A stretch of DNA of 64,000 bases, taken from NCBI GenBank assembly GCA_009760885.1, contig CM019718.1:23747133-23811132 (forward strand), written 5' to 3'. This DNA is from Achatina immaculata. Its lineage: Eukaryota; Mollusca; Gastropoda; Stylommatophora; Achatinidae. The translations under genes were made by a program, and so were the position numbers. Shown here in pieces: positions 42,252 through 53,584 of this stretch (position 1 is the first letter of the stretch; every line of letters starts with the position of its first letter). A model generated the notes under the pieces. It saw nothing but the letters and a program-made list of their open reading frames with translations. It was not told the DNA's origin and did no database searches.

Positions 42252-42570
42252 TCTGATATTCTTACAAGCATAAAATGTTTACAGATGATATTCTTACAAG
42301 CATAAAATGTTTACAGGTAATATTCTTACAAGCATAAGATGTTTACAGATAATATTCTTACAAACATAAAATGTTTACAAATAATATTCTTACAAGCATA
42401 AAATGTTTACAGATGATATTCTTACAAGCATAAAATGTTTACAGGTAATATTCTTACAAGCATAAGATGTTTACAGATAATATTCTTACAAACATAAAAT
42501 GTTTACAAATAATATTCTTACAAGCATAAAATGTTTACAGATAATATTCTTACAAGCATGAAAGGAGCTT
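42252..42570. repeat. 32-bp minisatellite, left block
   Basis: ATTCTTACAAGCATAAAATG plus TTTACAGAT repeats at 32-bp spacing, about 10 copies. A higher-order duplication of four units is visible (the order of AGATG, AGGTA, AGATA, AAATA variants repeats at 42290-42400 and 42418-42530). The array resumes in altered form at 42905-42995 beyond E-repeat. Confidence 0.95.
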
Positions 42571-42904
42571 GTCCGACGAGGCAATCAGCGACCCATAGCT
42601 AATATACCAGTGTCGGGGTTAGCGAACCACAGCTGACCAAGACCCTGTCCCACCTCTCCGTGCTACCCTCAATAACAGGCCTAGTCTGGCTAACGGGGCA
42701 GAGATCGCCATAGTCCCCACGGTGGCAGAGTCTGCTAAAGAAGCAGTGCATACCCCCTCCTGCTTTTTAGGTGTACTCCGAAACTGAAAAAGTAGCCACC
42801 ATAACCCGCTCCCACTCCGATACGATGCTATGCCTCAACATCTCTACAACAACGGCTGCAAAGAACAACAGCTCGCAGTTACAGGGAGATAGAACAAGTA
42901 CGCG
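42571..42904 (-). repeat. E-repeat, within a minisatellite
   Basis: It reads AATCAGCGACCCATAGCTAA, GTCGGGGTTAGCGAACCACA, GACCCTGTCCCACCTCTCCG, GCTAACGGGGCAGAGATCGC, CATAACCCGCTCCCACTCCG, the reverse complement of the copies at 47540-47800 and 61290-61930. It has one 'AGCTGAC' unit where the others have arrays. It interrupts the 32-bp array. Confidence 0.85.
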
Positions 42905-42995
42905 TACACGCATAAAATGTTCACAGATGATAATATTACAAACATAAAATGTTTACAGATGATAATATTACAAACATAAAATGTTTACAGATGTT
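42905..42995. repeat. 32-bp minisatellite, right block
   Basis: CATAAAATGTTTACAGATGA with TAATATTACAAA spacers, about three units related to the left block. Confidence 0.85.
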
Positions 42996-43169
42996 GAGCT
43001 GAAATTACAGTAGAATCCTCTAGGCTAATTCAAAATGAAGAAAGAAAACAGAAGAGACACGCATCATAACAATGTAATGGAGATTCATCTTTCCTACGGA
43101 AGTTTTTTTTTATTAATTTGAAACGTGTAAACAAGTTTTTGAAAATGTAAAAATTATGAGCGATTATGA

Positions 43170-43545
<376 letters not shown>

Positions 43546-44554
43546 AAAAAAACTGTTGCCACTATCTTTACTTTCCGCCTGGTCTAACATTCCATTTTAC
43601 CAGTCCAATCTCCTCCACTAATTGCCGTCTGCAGGCCCCGCACTTGAGTCACTCCTTGTCTGTTATTTCCCTCACGGAGCTGAGTTTGCAGTGAGAGTCC
43701 TCACTCCCGTCTACGTGATTTCAGAGCACTTGGCTCCATCAGTTTCTTTCCCTCTCTGGATTAAGTGTTTCCATCGATCCCTAGAAGAAGGTGAGATCTG
43801 CTACCCTCGGAGAACTATCCAGCTTATTTCTTCTCATTACAAAAAAAAAAAAACCCCTGCTCTTTATCCAAGCTTTCACTTCATTCTGGGCGACCTCTGA
43901 CCCGATTTCCTGCCCAGACCTCTCAAATATCCTGGGTTGTTTTGTTTTTTTTTTTTAAGTCAGAAACTTCTTCCTCGGAAGTCCACCGCCTACAAACCTG
44001 ACTCATTTCAATGAAGATTGGAGTTTAAGGCGCCTTCTGGACAGTTACTTCCACATTTTGACACTTGAAAAAAACATTTGAGATTCTCTTGACTACCAAG
44101 TGACAATTTTTATCAATAAAATTTCAAGCACATTATCATGAATGAGTGAACATCATATTTAAAGTCATATTTGAAAGATTAAAATTCTAGTTCTTGTTGT
44201 TATGGATGTTGTTAGTATATCTTTCTGTCCGTGAGACAGGATCGTCTTGGCAAGATACTCATATCATGATCGTACTGAAGAAGGCATTGTACTTGAGCAT
44301 CTGTTTGTGCTGGAGAAACAGGAGTATGCTTTGAAAATCTTGATTTCTGTGGGATGACGCAAGAAATAAGCTTCTTAAAAGGCTCCATTCCGTGGTTTAA
44401 CCCACATATTCCTGCTCTGTTGGTCTGGTTAAGCAGTGGTTCTCACCGGCGAGGCAGGAGCATCGGTAACATCCCCTGAAAGCAACATAAAGCGGAAAAT
44501 AATATCCGTGAGTGCAACAGTCGAGACAACATTCACTGGACTCATCGTCCGCTT
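43546..44554. other. no recognisable gene
   Basis: It includes several A runs and a hAT-like CAGTGGTTCTCACCGG at about 44435-44450 with no partner end seen. Confidence 0.45.
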
Positions 44555-44730
44555 GAATCTAGAAGGGTTAAACGTGAATGTTTAACTGTTATTCTAGTAC
44601 CGCTAACCTCTAGATGGGTTAAACACAGACGCATAGATGTCTAGCTTTTATTCTAGTACCGCTAACCTCTAGAAGGGTTACATATAGAAACATAGATGTC
44701 TAGCTTTTATTCCAGTATCGCTAACCAATA
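44555..44730. repeat. about 64-70-bp tandem repeat, three units
   Basis: CTAACCTCTAGA.GGGTTA followed by AACATAGATGTCTAGC-type and TTTATTCTAGTACCG is seen three times (44557, 44605, 44663 regions), with the first unit partial. Confidence 0.8.
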
Positions 44731-45576
44731 TTCCCCCTAAGCTGCGCGGCGGTGCATAATCATGCCTTGCACGAAATTTTGGCGCAAGAAATTGCTATTT
44801 TTATTGTTCAGTTTAATATGTTACTCTGTACTGTAGTAGCTCTGAATAAGAATATGACAGCGCTACATGAGTTTATTTTCTTGATTTCTTTTGATTTTAG
44901 TTTTCTTTTTCCCGTGAGACCTTTCAAATTTCACTCAGTAATTTGATGTTACAAGGCACATTAGCGCAGAATATTTTTTTTTCAGAATGCACATTTGCAC
45001 ACGGGCTAAAAATTCTGCATACGAATAGAAAAACCTTAGAGAGCACATTACCAGTAAGCTCCATCCCACGGCTTGCCCAAATCTAACCAGTGGAGTATAG
45101 GACGCAGGGTGATTTTGGGGGAGGGAGGGGGGATCCTTTTGTTTGTTTGAAAAAGGGAATAGTCTTATATATATGGAAAAACAAAACAAATGTAAAACAA
45201 AAATGTGAAAAAAGTAAAAAAAAAAAACAACAACAAATTGCCAGCGTTAATGGTACACTGATGTTGCAAGAAGCCATGCCAAAGACGTAACCAAGGACGC
45301 AAATAACGTTAGACATTAACACGAGACAGAAGTAAGAGCGTAATGAGAGAAATAGAATAAATGGACGAGAAGCGGGGGGGGGGGGGGGGAAGGAGGAAAG
45401 CTAATGTTTAACCTCCGCGGGACGCGTCCAAGATAAACGACGGATTAGAAACACAAAGTGCTGCTTCCGCAGGAACATCTTCCAGGGGTCAGGTTCCACG
45501 AGTACGGTAGACTGCTCAGGAACGTGATCATGTTGTCAGGACCGAACTATCTTTGGCTGTGTTTTACAAAGAGGTA
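44731..45576. other. no recognisable gene; G run
   Basis: Contains a poly-G run at about 45374-45389 and A-rich stretches. Small frames have no domain. Confidence 0.5.
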
Positions 45577-45790
45577 GAGGAGTGGTTCTCAGACTGGGCT
45601 GTACCGTCCACCGAGAGCGTTCGTAAGATCTGGGGAAGGGAGAACGAGGGAGGAATGGTGATGAAAACAGAGTGACATAGGATTTAGGAACAACTGAGCT
45701 AAAACAAAGTTTTAGAGTGCCCCCGAAAGAGGCCTTTTAGGCAAGAGAGGGGGAGATCGAAAAAAAAATGTAGGGAACCACTAAGACAGA
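45577..45790. mobile_element. possible short hAT-type MITE
   Basis: The left end GAGTGGTTCTCAGACTGGG and the right end, reverse complemented, CTTAGTGGTTCCCTACATTT share AGTGGTTC.C and resemble hAT termini. The spacing is about 215 bp and no coding sequence lies between. A TSD is not clear. Confidence 0.4.
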
Positions 45791-46227
45791 AAAAAAAGAA
45801 GGAAAAAAAGAACTAGCAAGAAAAATAACAAACGCAACAAATTTTTTTCTTGTAGAGATCCACCTGTAATGGATGTAACGCACCGAAGCTGTTTCTTTGT
45901 GTGTTTATTGTTTTGTCAGCCTTTTCTGCTGTGTTCGACAAAGGCGTTCTGCTAAAATATTGGGTTATTTTTGTCGAGTTTAATTACCATGTTTACCTCC
46001 CATTAATTCCTGTTGCATATCTCCACATTCCTTCCTCTTTCTATCCTTCTTTCAGTACAGAGGAGCCTTACACTTCTATATACCTTCACTCCATTAACAT
46101 CAATACCCGTTTCATCGCTGTCATTGTTACAGTTATCTTTAGCTGCTAAAGTGACTCATTAATACACTCGTAACAATGATGGTTGGAGCGTGATTTGTGA
46201 GCACAGAAACAACTCATCCTTCCAGTC
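45791..46227. other. no recognisable gene
   Basis: GACAAAGGCGTTCTGC.AAAA followed by TAT.G near 45937-45966 recurs at about 59777-59806, a short dispersed motif of unknown nature. Confidence 0.45.
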
Positions 46228-46505
46228 AAAATACATACATACATACATACATACATACATACATACCTTCAAGCATTTATAGTACACAAGATACATCCAT
46301 CCATCCATCCATACATACATACATACATACATACAAATATGTATATATACGTACATATATCCCTTCATTCATCCACCGTACACAAAATACATACATACAT
46401 ACGTACATACATACATACATACGTAGTACGTACATGCATACATTCATAAGTACGTACACACATACATACATATATACAAAATATGCATACATACATACGT
46501 ACGTC
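46228..46505. repeat. (ACAT)n-rich region
   Basis: Several blocks of ACAT/CATA units separated by ATCCATCC and CGTACA variants. TATCCCTTCA.TCATCCACCG and TACACAAA occurs at about 46357-46387 and again at 46520-46550, so the region is itself duplicated. Confidence 0.9.
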
Positions 46506-46549
46506 CGTACATATATACATGTATCCCTTCAATCATCCACCGTACACAA

Positions 46550-46580
46550 ACGTAAACGGGAATTTTACCTTTACCTTTAG
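46550..46580 (+). mobile_element. SINE 3'-end remnant
   Basis: AACGGGAATTTTACCTTTAC followed by CTTTAGC matches the terminal sequence of the SINEs at 36495 and 49090. Only the tail is left. Confidence 0.5.
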
Positions 46581-47539
46581 CTTATATACGTATCTACTCC
46601 GTGACAAAAGCACCGGCCTCATAGCACCTGCCACATGCCCAAACCTTCTCCCCAGCCACTACCCCACCAGATCTGACGGCAGATCCTACAATGATCAGAG
46701 ATGTATGTGCTTTTTTTTGTTTTTGTTTTTTTTGCTCTTACATTTTCGCCTCTTTATATTTGATATCGCGCTGCTCCACTTTGTTGTTCTCAGTTGTCTT
46801 TTGCTGCCGTTCTACGTTTCTTCAGGATTTCACGCCCATTAAATCTGATTGCGCTTCTCAGAGAAGACTCCAGACGTCTTCTCTGACAGATCAGTGCCTG
46901 ATATCATCTCTGTATCTCGGCAGCTGGCCAGAGGAAAGTGTTTATTTTGAACCATAAACCTGCTGAAAAGTGTTGGCAGTAACCTCTCTTCTCAGATGTT
47001 AGCAATAAATAAATAAATAAATAAAGGGCGTAGAGCACGTTTCGTGAAAGATTAAAAGAAAAATACGCCAGGTGAAGAGGAGCTGGAAGACGAGGAGGGA
47101 CTTATGTCAGACCTTTCTATCTTTCAAGTTCAGGATTTTTAACTTTATATTTGTGCTGATTGAGGACATTTTTGGGAAGGTTATATTTTTGGTGATTTCA
47201 GTGAACTTGATGGTTTTTTGTTTTTTAATAATTTTTTTTAAAGTAGAATATCCAAGCGAACTTGAGGTTTTTTTTTTCGTGATGTGTGATGCAAATGTGA
47301 ACTTGATGTTCTCTCTTATTTGGGATACTTCGGCGCAATTGATCTTCTTCTTCTTCTTCTTCATCTTCTTCTTCCTCCTCCTCCACTTCTTCTTTTTCAA
47401 TGAAACTGTGAGCTTGATGTTCATTGCAGTCAGTGAGAAGTTATCGAGACATAACATCGTGTCGGATTGGGAGCGGGTTATGGTAGATACTTTTTAAGTC
47501 TATGATTGTAGCTATAAAGCGAAGGTTGTGAAAAACTTC
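46581..47539. other. no recognisable gene
   Basis: Contains (AATA)n at about 47007-47024, T runs and a (CTT)n stretch at 47344-47390. The frame 47072-47497 is T-rich and without a domain. Confidence 0.5.
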
Positions 47540-47800
47540 TATAGCAGACTTCGCCCTCGTGGCTATTGTGGCGACCTGTGCCCTGTTAGCTCGGCTAAGC
47601 CTGCTACGGGGGCGGGGGGGGGGTACGAACGGGGAGGTGGGACAGGGTCTAAGTCAGCTATGATTCGTCAACCCTGACTCTAGATGTCAGCTATGATTCG
47701 CCAACCCTGACTCTAGATGTCAGCTATGATTTCGCCAACCCTGACTCTAGATGTCAGCTATAGGGTCGCTGATTGCCAAATCCAACAGCATCTTCACCCG
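47540..47800 (+). repeat. E-repeat with short internal array
   Basis: It reads GTGGCTATTGTGGCGACCTG, CCCTGTTAGCTCGGCTAAGC, GGTGGGACAGGGTCTAAGTC, then three units of GTCAGCTATGATTCGCCAAC plus CCTGACTCTAGAT (33-34 bp), then GTCGCTGATTGCCAAATCC. It contains a G run. Orientation is opposite to the copies at 23 and 42.6 kb. Confidence 0.85.
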
Positions 47801-48428
47801 CTGATCTTCTTATGGATGTGAATACCACAGCGAACTTGGGTGTTCTTTTTTTATGTAGAAGACCGCCCACGAACCTTATGTTCCTAGCAGTTTATTTTAA
47901 GGCGAAGAAATTTTAACGGTGCCATCACCTGGGTTTGGGAACTGGTTACAGGAATCTTATTTGCCTTCCTGAAACGGCATAAGAAGCATAAATGTCATCT
48001 GGCTCCACCAGGATATTAAAATATAAAACACTCTTAGCACGTCATCCAGGTTGAGGTATCAGAGCATGCAGGATCTGTAAGTGTTCGTTAGATTGTGAAA
48101 GAGTCATCACCTTTGCCAGCTAGAGAAGTGCTTAAGTGCTTTAATCACGTCCTATGAAGGCGGGATGTCAGCGTACCGCACGAGCTCCGTAGCACTAGCG
48201 AGAACCCTGACAGAAATGAAGAGCACAGGCGGGATTTGATTCCACACAATAAGTCCGGGATTTACCGAGACGCTATCCCTTTAGCAAGTCCCACCTTTAA
48301 CTATAGAATACACTGTTGCATGGTACCTTGTACAGCGTGTCTCCCTTGTCACAGTAATAAATATGACTTCCTCTTCTTCTAAAAATGTAGGAAATGCTTG
48401 ATTTATTAATGGAGCATATAGTTTATTT
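47801..48428. other. no recognisable gene
   Basis: No coding or repeat structure seen. Confidence 0.5.
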
Positions 48429-49105
48429 AAAAGGCCCCGGGGACCACCCATTCATTCATTCATTTGCATGTCCCTTGCGAAACTTTGCCTCCCAAACAGC
48501 ACTCCTGTAGGCCTCTCGGTTGTGAGCAAGATGGCCTGCTGCTGTTGCATCCATTTCCAGATCGTCAACGATGTCTTGCAGCCATCTTCGTCTTAGTCTT
48601 CCTCTTTTTCTTTTTCCCATTATGTATCCTTCCAATACGGTCTTCTCTAAATTATCATGACGTTTAATGTGTCTAAAATATTTCAGTTTTCTCTCTTTAA
48701 TCCTCTTCACTAGCCAGCCTTCTTCAATATTAAGCTCTTGTAGTATAGATATATTTGTTCTTTTTTGTGTCCACGATATTTGGAGAACTCTTCTGTAGCA
48801 TTTACATTCAAAGGCACTTATGTGTTTCTCAGCTGTTTTGTTAAGTGTCCAGGTCTCACAGGCATATGTTGCTATGGGAAAGATTTCCATGATTGCTGCT
48901 TGGGTTTCTTGGTATGTTTCCAGAAGACCACCCAGGCTGTAAAAATGGGTACCAGGCAAATTTGGGAGGGTAAAAGCGGCCAGGCGTGATACTGACCACG
49001 TGATACCTTTCTTGTGCCGAAAGTCTTGGGAAGTACGGGCCTAATATCATATCCCCAATGTGCCTTAATGGCACGGAAACTTGTATTTTACCTTTTACCT
49101 TTATA
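48429..49105 (+). mobile_element. SINE copy split by a family-A insertion
   Basis: The SINE part before the insert (48429-48450, CCCCGGGGACCACCCA) and after it (48935-49105: GGCTGTAAAAATGGGTACC, GAGGGTAAAAGCGGCCAG, CCTTAATGGCACGGAAACTT, ATTTTACCTTTTACCTTTA) corresponds to the body and 3' end of the SINE at 36229-36495. The tRNA head is not recognised, so the copy is 5'-truncated or decayed. Confidence 0.8.
48451..48925 (-). pseudogene. family-A 3' fragment inserted in SINE
   Basis: GACCACCCA (9 bp) at 48442-48450 and 48926-48934 flanks the insert as a TSD. The minus strand reads IATYACETWTLNKTAEKHIS, KCYRRVLQISWTQKRTNISI, LQELNIEEGWLVKRIKERKL, EGYIMGKRKRGRLRRRWLQD and AVWEAKFRKGHANE, with an ATTC tail. 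It is open for ~150 codons, one of the best preserved A tails. The first ~38 bp at its 5' end (48887-48925) are not family A, suggesting a chimaeric or template-switched junction. Confidence 0.92.
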
Positions 49106-49489
49106 TAGTTTATTCTGAACTGGGTGCTCCTTTCATTAATAAATATTCCTACCTTTTTTACAATAAGCTCATTATGTGTTATCACAGCCTTACCAATGTG
49201 ACTTTGTTTATATTTATATATTCAGTTTTAATATGCATGTTGTAGGACAAGTAACTACTTGGAGCCTGCTATCGTTGTGTGCCGAGGAGCGGTAGTAATG
49301 TATAGATATTGAGTGCAAGAGGATGGGTGACTTGTGACATCCTAGGGAAGATGAGATATCTGACCTACTTTCAATCATTTTGTCTTGACTGTTGCCTAAC
49401 ACTTCTTTAAAAAAACCGAAGTATTTGATGAAATCGTATGTGGCGCTGTGTTTACTGTGTTACTATTTTTTGTTACTGAACAGAATGTT
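49106..49489. other. spacer; start of ~70-bp unit family
   Basis: It ends with TTTGTCTTGACTGTTGCCTA, ACACTTCTTTAAAAAAACCG, which resembles the units at 49990-50740. No gene is seen. Confidence 0.5.
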
Positions 49490-49910
49490 GGGGCAGTAGA
49501 TGAAGCCGTGTTTCCTGAGTGTTTCTGGATTAGTTATTCACTGTCTCCAGCCATCCTTCACTTCCAGGCTCTTTCAGTCATAAAGTTGGCAAGACACTGA
49601 TACCGAAGTCAAGCCAGTCCTACATAACACTTGACATGGAGTTTTACTGATGAATTGGATGAAAATGCAGACGGTGATGACGATATTCTGACCGCCGGCA
49701 GGTTTGCCCTGCCACATGGCGAGTCCATTCATACTTCCACAACACCAGTAACAGATATAAACATCCATTTTCTCGACAGAGACGTCACGAAAAACCATCC
49801 TCTCAGGTACACATCTAATGTAGATTGACCACTCAGTCTCTCCCACAGTTCTCTCTGTCACTGGTTTCTCTGACCACGTGACGTTATGGAAGGATCTCGA
49901 CTGACCACGG
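49490..49910 (-). repeat. G-repeat, unoccupied copy
   Basis: The reverse complement of this interval is contiguous where the copy at 37.3-39.6 kb is split by C2. GTCTGCATTTTCATCCAATT followed by CATCAGTAAAACTCCATGTC aligns across the insertion point. It carries one unit of the 43-bp sequence that is expanded in the occupied copy. Confidence 0.92.
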
Positions 49911-49984
49911 AAAAGTTCAAAATGAGAATCATAGCAATTGCCCTTTCAGTAAAAAGCACAGTTATCTCCTGTTTACTGCTATAT

Positions 49985-50745
49985 TGACCTACGGTCCTTA
50001 CACAATCATTTTGTCTTGTCCTTTACCTAACACTTCTTAATAAAGCAGAGGTATTTGACATATGATGAGAAGAAATGATCAGAGAATCCCAAAACAAGCT
50101 ATCAAGTGGAACACAACAGGCCGAAGAAAAAGGGGCAGACCGCGTGAAACTCTGAAGAGAACATTATTAAGAGAGGCCAAGTTAACAGGCATAAAATCCT
50201 TTGTTGAGGTTGAAAGACTCGCCGAAGACAGGAAAAATTGGCGAACTACTTTGCGAGCCCTATGTGACGTCTAACGGCACGGGAAGGATATAAGATATAA
50301 GATAAGATTTGACATATTGTCCCTACGCGACAATCCGTTCCTGTTTATTGCCTAAAACGTCTTAGGAAACTGAGATATTTAATTCGCTGACCCCACACAA
50401 CCATCTTCTCGTGTCCGTTCCTAACACTTCTTAGGAAAGCTGAGGTATTTGACTTTGCCCCTACACAACCATCTTGTCGTGTCCGTTGCTAACACTTCTT
50501 AGAAAAGCTGAGGTATTTGACTCGCTGTCGCAACACAACTATCGTTTCCGTTGCAAACACTTCTTATTAAAACTGAGGTATTTGACCTACTGACCCTACA
50601 CAACCATCTTGTCGTGTCTGTTGCTAAAAGTTATTAGGAAAACTGAGGTATCTGACCTACTGACCCCACACAAGCATCATGTCGTGTCCGTTGCTAACAC
50701 TTCTTAGGGAAACTGAGGTATTTGACCTATTGCTCCTGAATTTGT
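49985..50745. repeat. ~70-bp tandem repeat, split by an RTE fragment
   Basis: CACAACCATCTTGTCGTGTC, CGTTGCTAACACTTCTTAGG, AAAGCTGAGGTATTTGAC recurs about six times between 50330 and 50740, and one unit lies before the RTE insertion (49998-50063). Units differ in length and by several bases. Confidence 0.85.
50064..50306 (+). mobile_element. E-RTE 3' fragment, 243 bp
   Basis: ATTTGACATAT (11 bp) at 50053-50063 and 50307-50317 is the TSD. The insert encodes MRRNDQRIPKQAIKWNTTGR, RKRGRPRETLKRTLLREAKL, NWRTTLRALCDV and the GATATAAGATAAGA tail. It is almost identical to the end of the element at 34733-36218, so both come from a closely related and recently active source. Confidence 0.95.
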
Positions 50746-50885
50746 CGTAGCAGCCCCACCACAAATAAAAAAAACAAACAAAGACTTGGAATATAAAGAA
50801 TTGTTGCCATGGACAACGAGTTAATTGTCGAACAGACCTGTCCCATTTTAGCAAGAAACTGGTGTAAGGTGTACACCTTAGGATC

Positions 50886-51195
50886 AAGTGGGGACGCAGA
50901 TACCCCATACTAGACTACACTGACACATTCAAAAACCTCCATCTCAAAAATATCACACCAAAAGCCAGAGAAATCACTTTCAGACTCATATACAATATGA
51001 CACCCACGACACACAGAAAAACACAAAGAAACATGAGATGATGTCACCTATGCAGGAGGAACGCACTAGAAACAGAAGAACACATTTTCTACTAATGCAA
51101 AACAGTGGCAACCACCGTAAGAACAATACAAAACACAATAGAAACACACACGGCACAACAAGCAGACATCTACAAAGCCATAATGTTGAACACAA
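50886..51195 (+). pseudogene. non-LTR retrotransposon C-terminal zinc-finger fragment
   Basis: The plus strand reads YPILDYTDTFKNLHLKNITP, KAREITFRLIYNMTPTTHRK, a stop, then CHLCRRNALETEEHIFY, a stop, C. The C-x2-C...H...C arrangement after a helical RLIYNMTPT-type region is that of the zinc-binding tail found after many non-LTR RTs (zf-RVT type). It continues VRTIQNTIETHTAQQADIYK. Two internal stops. The rest of the element is absent. Confidence 0.65.
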
Positions 51196-51216
51196 TCCCT
51201 AAAACTCAGCCGGACA

Positions 51217-51300
51217 GGCAGACAGACAGACAGACAGACAGACAGACACACACACACACACACACACACACGCACGCACGCACGCACGCACACACCCACA
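51217..51300. repeat. (GACA)n-(CA)n-(CACG)n microsatellite
   Basis: GACA units then CA units then GCAC units. Low-complexity frames here have no coding value. Confidence 0.95.
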
Positions 51301-51435
51301 CACCAAGTTACTGCCCCTGCTCGCAGAGTTCTGGTTCTTGGTGTGGACGTGCAGAAATTTGGCTCGTTTTTATTTCTGCACGTTTAGTCCTGCCACATTC
51401 TTGGGACTGTTTCAGCAAAGATCAGGCAGAATAAT

Positions 51436-52210
51436 GGACTGAGAGAGAGAAAGAGAGAGAGAAAGAGAGAAGCAAGAGAGAATATAATTTAAATTAAAAA
51501 TCTATGTACATCCCATGTGTGGAAGAGAAGGCCTTTGGCAAACACAAATCATGTACATCACCAGAGAGGAAGATAACGATGGGAGAGAGAGAGAGAGAAA
51601 GGAAGAGAGAGTACAAAAAGAATCTCAAAAATTAGAGGAACATGTAAAACTCCTTTCAATCAAAACCTGCTGAGAAAAAAGGTTCCGGAACCCCCCCCCC
51701 CCCAAAAAAAAAAAAAAATTTTATATATAAAAAAAAATTTTTTTTAAGAGTTTAAAGGAAAAATAAAAAGAAAACAAAGAAGGAAAAACACAAAGGGTAA
51801 AAAACCACACAGATAAAAACAAAGTAGCACATGATGACAGCAACGACGATCACTCGCAAGAGTTTTCCAAGTTGCACAGTGCAAGGTCTTGACAGATCAA
51901 TCACTGAGTCTGAAAAAAAAAAAAGAAACTGGTGTAAAACAGGTGTATCGTGGAGTAGAGTATTGTCTGGCTTTCTTAAATAGAAAGAGGAAGGCACCAA
52001 GACCTGTTAACATGGGAAGAGAAATGATCATGTCGCTAGGTGATATCCGTGTAGAAAAATTAACAAGCCTTCAAAGTACGACATATGACACATGTCATGT
52101 ACCATCAAATCTGTCCACTTCAGTTTTCATTGGAATTCCTCTTCTCCCCCCCCCCCCCCCACACACACACAAAACAAACAAAGCTGGAACCGCACAACGG
52201 CATCGCACAA
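51436..52210. other. GA-rich and homopolymer-rich spacer
   Basis: GA runs at 51437-51475 and 51582-51613, a C run followed by an A run at about 51690-51718, poly-A/T around 51728-51746, and a C run with CA units at 52146-52170. No gene is seen. Confidence 0.6.
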
Positions 52211-52211
52211 T

Positions 52212-52239
52212 CTATTTTAATGAGCTCTCTCTCCCTCTT

Positions 52240-52284
<45 letters not shown>

Positions 52285-52850
52285 CTTAAGTGCCCAGGGC
52301 ACATAGGGCTTCCGAAAGGATTTTCCACAAATGCTTGTCCTTTGCCTTTTTTTCCCGCTCTTGCCCAGGTGAGCCCTTTATTGGTCAACGTCCTTTCTGT
52401 TGTTCTTCTCCATGTCTCTTTTGGTCTACCATTACTTCTGCTCCCCTGTGGTGTCCATCTTAGTGCTGTTTTTGGTAGTGAGTTGTCAGTCATTCCGAGC
52501 ACATGTCCCAACCATCGCCAGCGTCTTTCCTCAATAATTGCTATCAGTGGCTTCATCTGCATCTCTGCCAACAAGATGCTATTTCTTATGGTGTTAGGCA
52601 GAAATATTTGTCTAATTCTTCGTAAACATTTAGTCTGGAAAGAATTCAGCTTGTTATCTATGGGTCTGGTGACTTTCCAGCATTCACTTCCATAGAGTAG
52701 TACACTTAGGACATTACTCTTACATATCCTGATTTTCGTCTTCATACTTAGTATTTTAGATTTCTGTATAGTCTATAGCGTTGCAAAAGCCTGGTTTGGT
52801 CTAGTAGGTCTGCTGTTAAGACCTCTGTGCTGTTTCCATTTTCTTTTACT
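52212..52850 (-). pseudogene. family-D RT C-terminus
   Basis: KTKIRICKSNVLSVLLYGSE, CWKVTRPIDNKLNSFQTKCL, EERRWRWLGHVLGM, KTALRWTPQGSRSNGRPKET and WRRTTERTLTNKGLTWARAG show the RTE C-terminal tail (YGSE.W, WRWLGH, GRPK.TWRR). The upstream part near 52770-52845 is frameshifted. The frame runs into the (GA)n tail as RERERE. The same end is found inserted at 34053-34168. Confidence 0.9.
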
Positions 52851-53498
52851 CTTATTCATTTCATTCATTTGCATGTCCCTTGCGAAACTTTGCCTTCCAA
52901 ACAGCACGCCTGTAAGCCTCTCGGTTGTGAGCAAGATGGCCTGCTGCTGATGCATCTATTTGCAGATCATCAACGATGTCTTGCAACCATCTTCCCCTTG
53001 GTCTTCCTCTCTTTCTTTTTCCCATTATGTACCCTTCCAAGACAGTCTTCTCTAGATTATCATGACGTTTAATGTGTCCAAAAGATTTCAGTTTTCTCTC
53101 TTTAATAAATTTTACTAACCAGCCTTCTTCAATACTAAGTTCTTGTAGTATGGATATATTTGTTCTTTTTCTGTGTCTATAATATTTGAAGAACTCTTCT
53201 GTACCATTTATATTAAAAGACACTTATGTGTTTCTCAGCTGTTTTGTTAAGTGTTCAGGTCTCACAGGCATATGTTGCGATGGGAAAGATGCATGCCCTT
53301 AAAAATCTTATTTTTGTGATTCTGTCTGCTCCTCTCCACAGATTCTTTAGTTGTTTTACTTACTGAAGAGCGATAGATGTCCTCCTTTTACTTTCCCTCA
53401 TTGCATCACCATTATTAGTTAGTAGTGATCCAAGATATTCAAAACTCTAAACTTCTTCCAATTTTTCCTCATTGATACATATATCAGCTGCCTTGTTT

Positions 53499-53584
53499 CA
53501 TACATGAATTACAAAAAAATAGTGAAATTTATCCAAGAGACAGGACTGCAGGTATAGACAGACAATGCAAACGAAGAAGAAGAA
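53499..53584 (+). mobile_element. 86-bp insertion with 12-bp TSD
   Basis: GCTGCCTTGTTT at 53487-53498 and 53585-53596 brackets an 86-bp sequence that begins CATACATGAATTAC and ends in GAA units. Other family-A copies (21.45 kb, 25.87 kb) lack the insert. The GAA tail suggests a plus-strand, severely 5'-truncated retroposon of a family not otherwise identified here. Confidence 0.85.

Noticed and set aside
45577..45790. Full hAT transposon
   Set aside because: Only ~215 bp with partial terminal similarity and no transposase. Kept as a low-confidence MITE only.
47072..47497. 141-codon T-rich frame
   Set aside because: Phenylalanine/isoleucine-rich reading of poly-T and CTT tracts.
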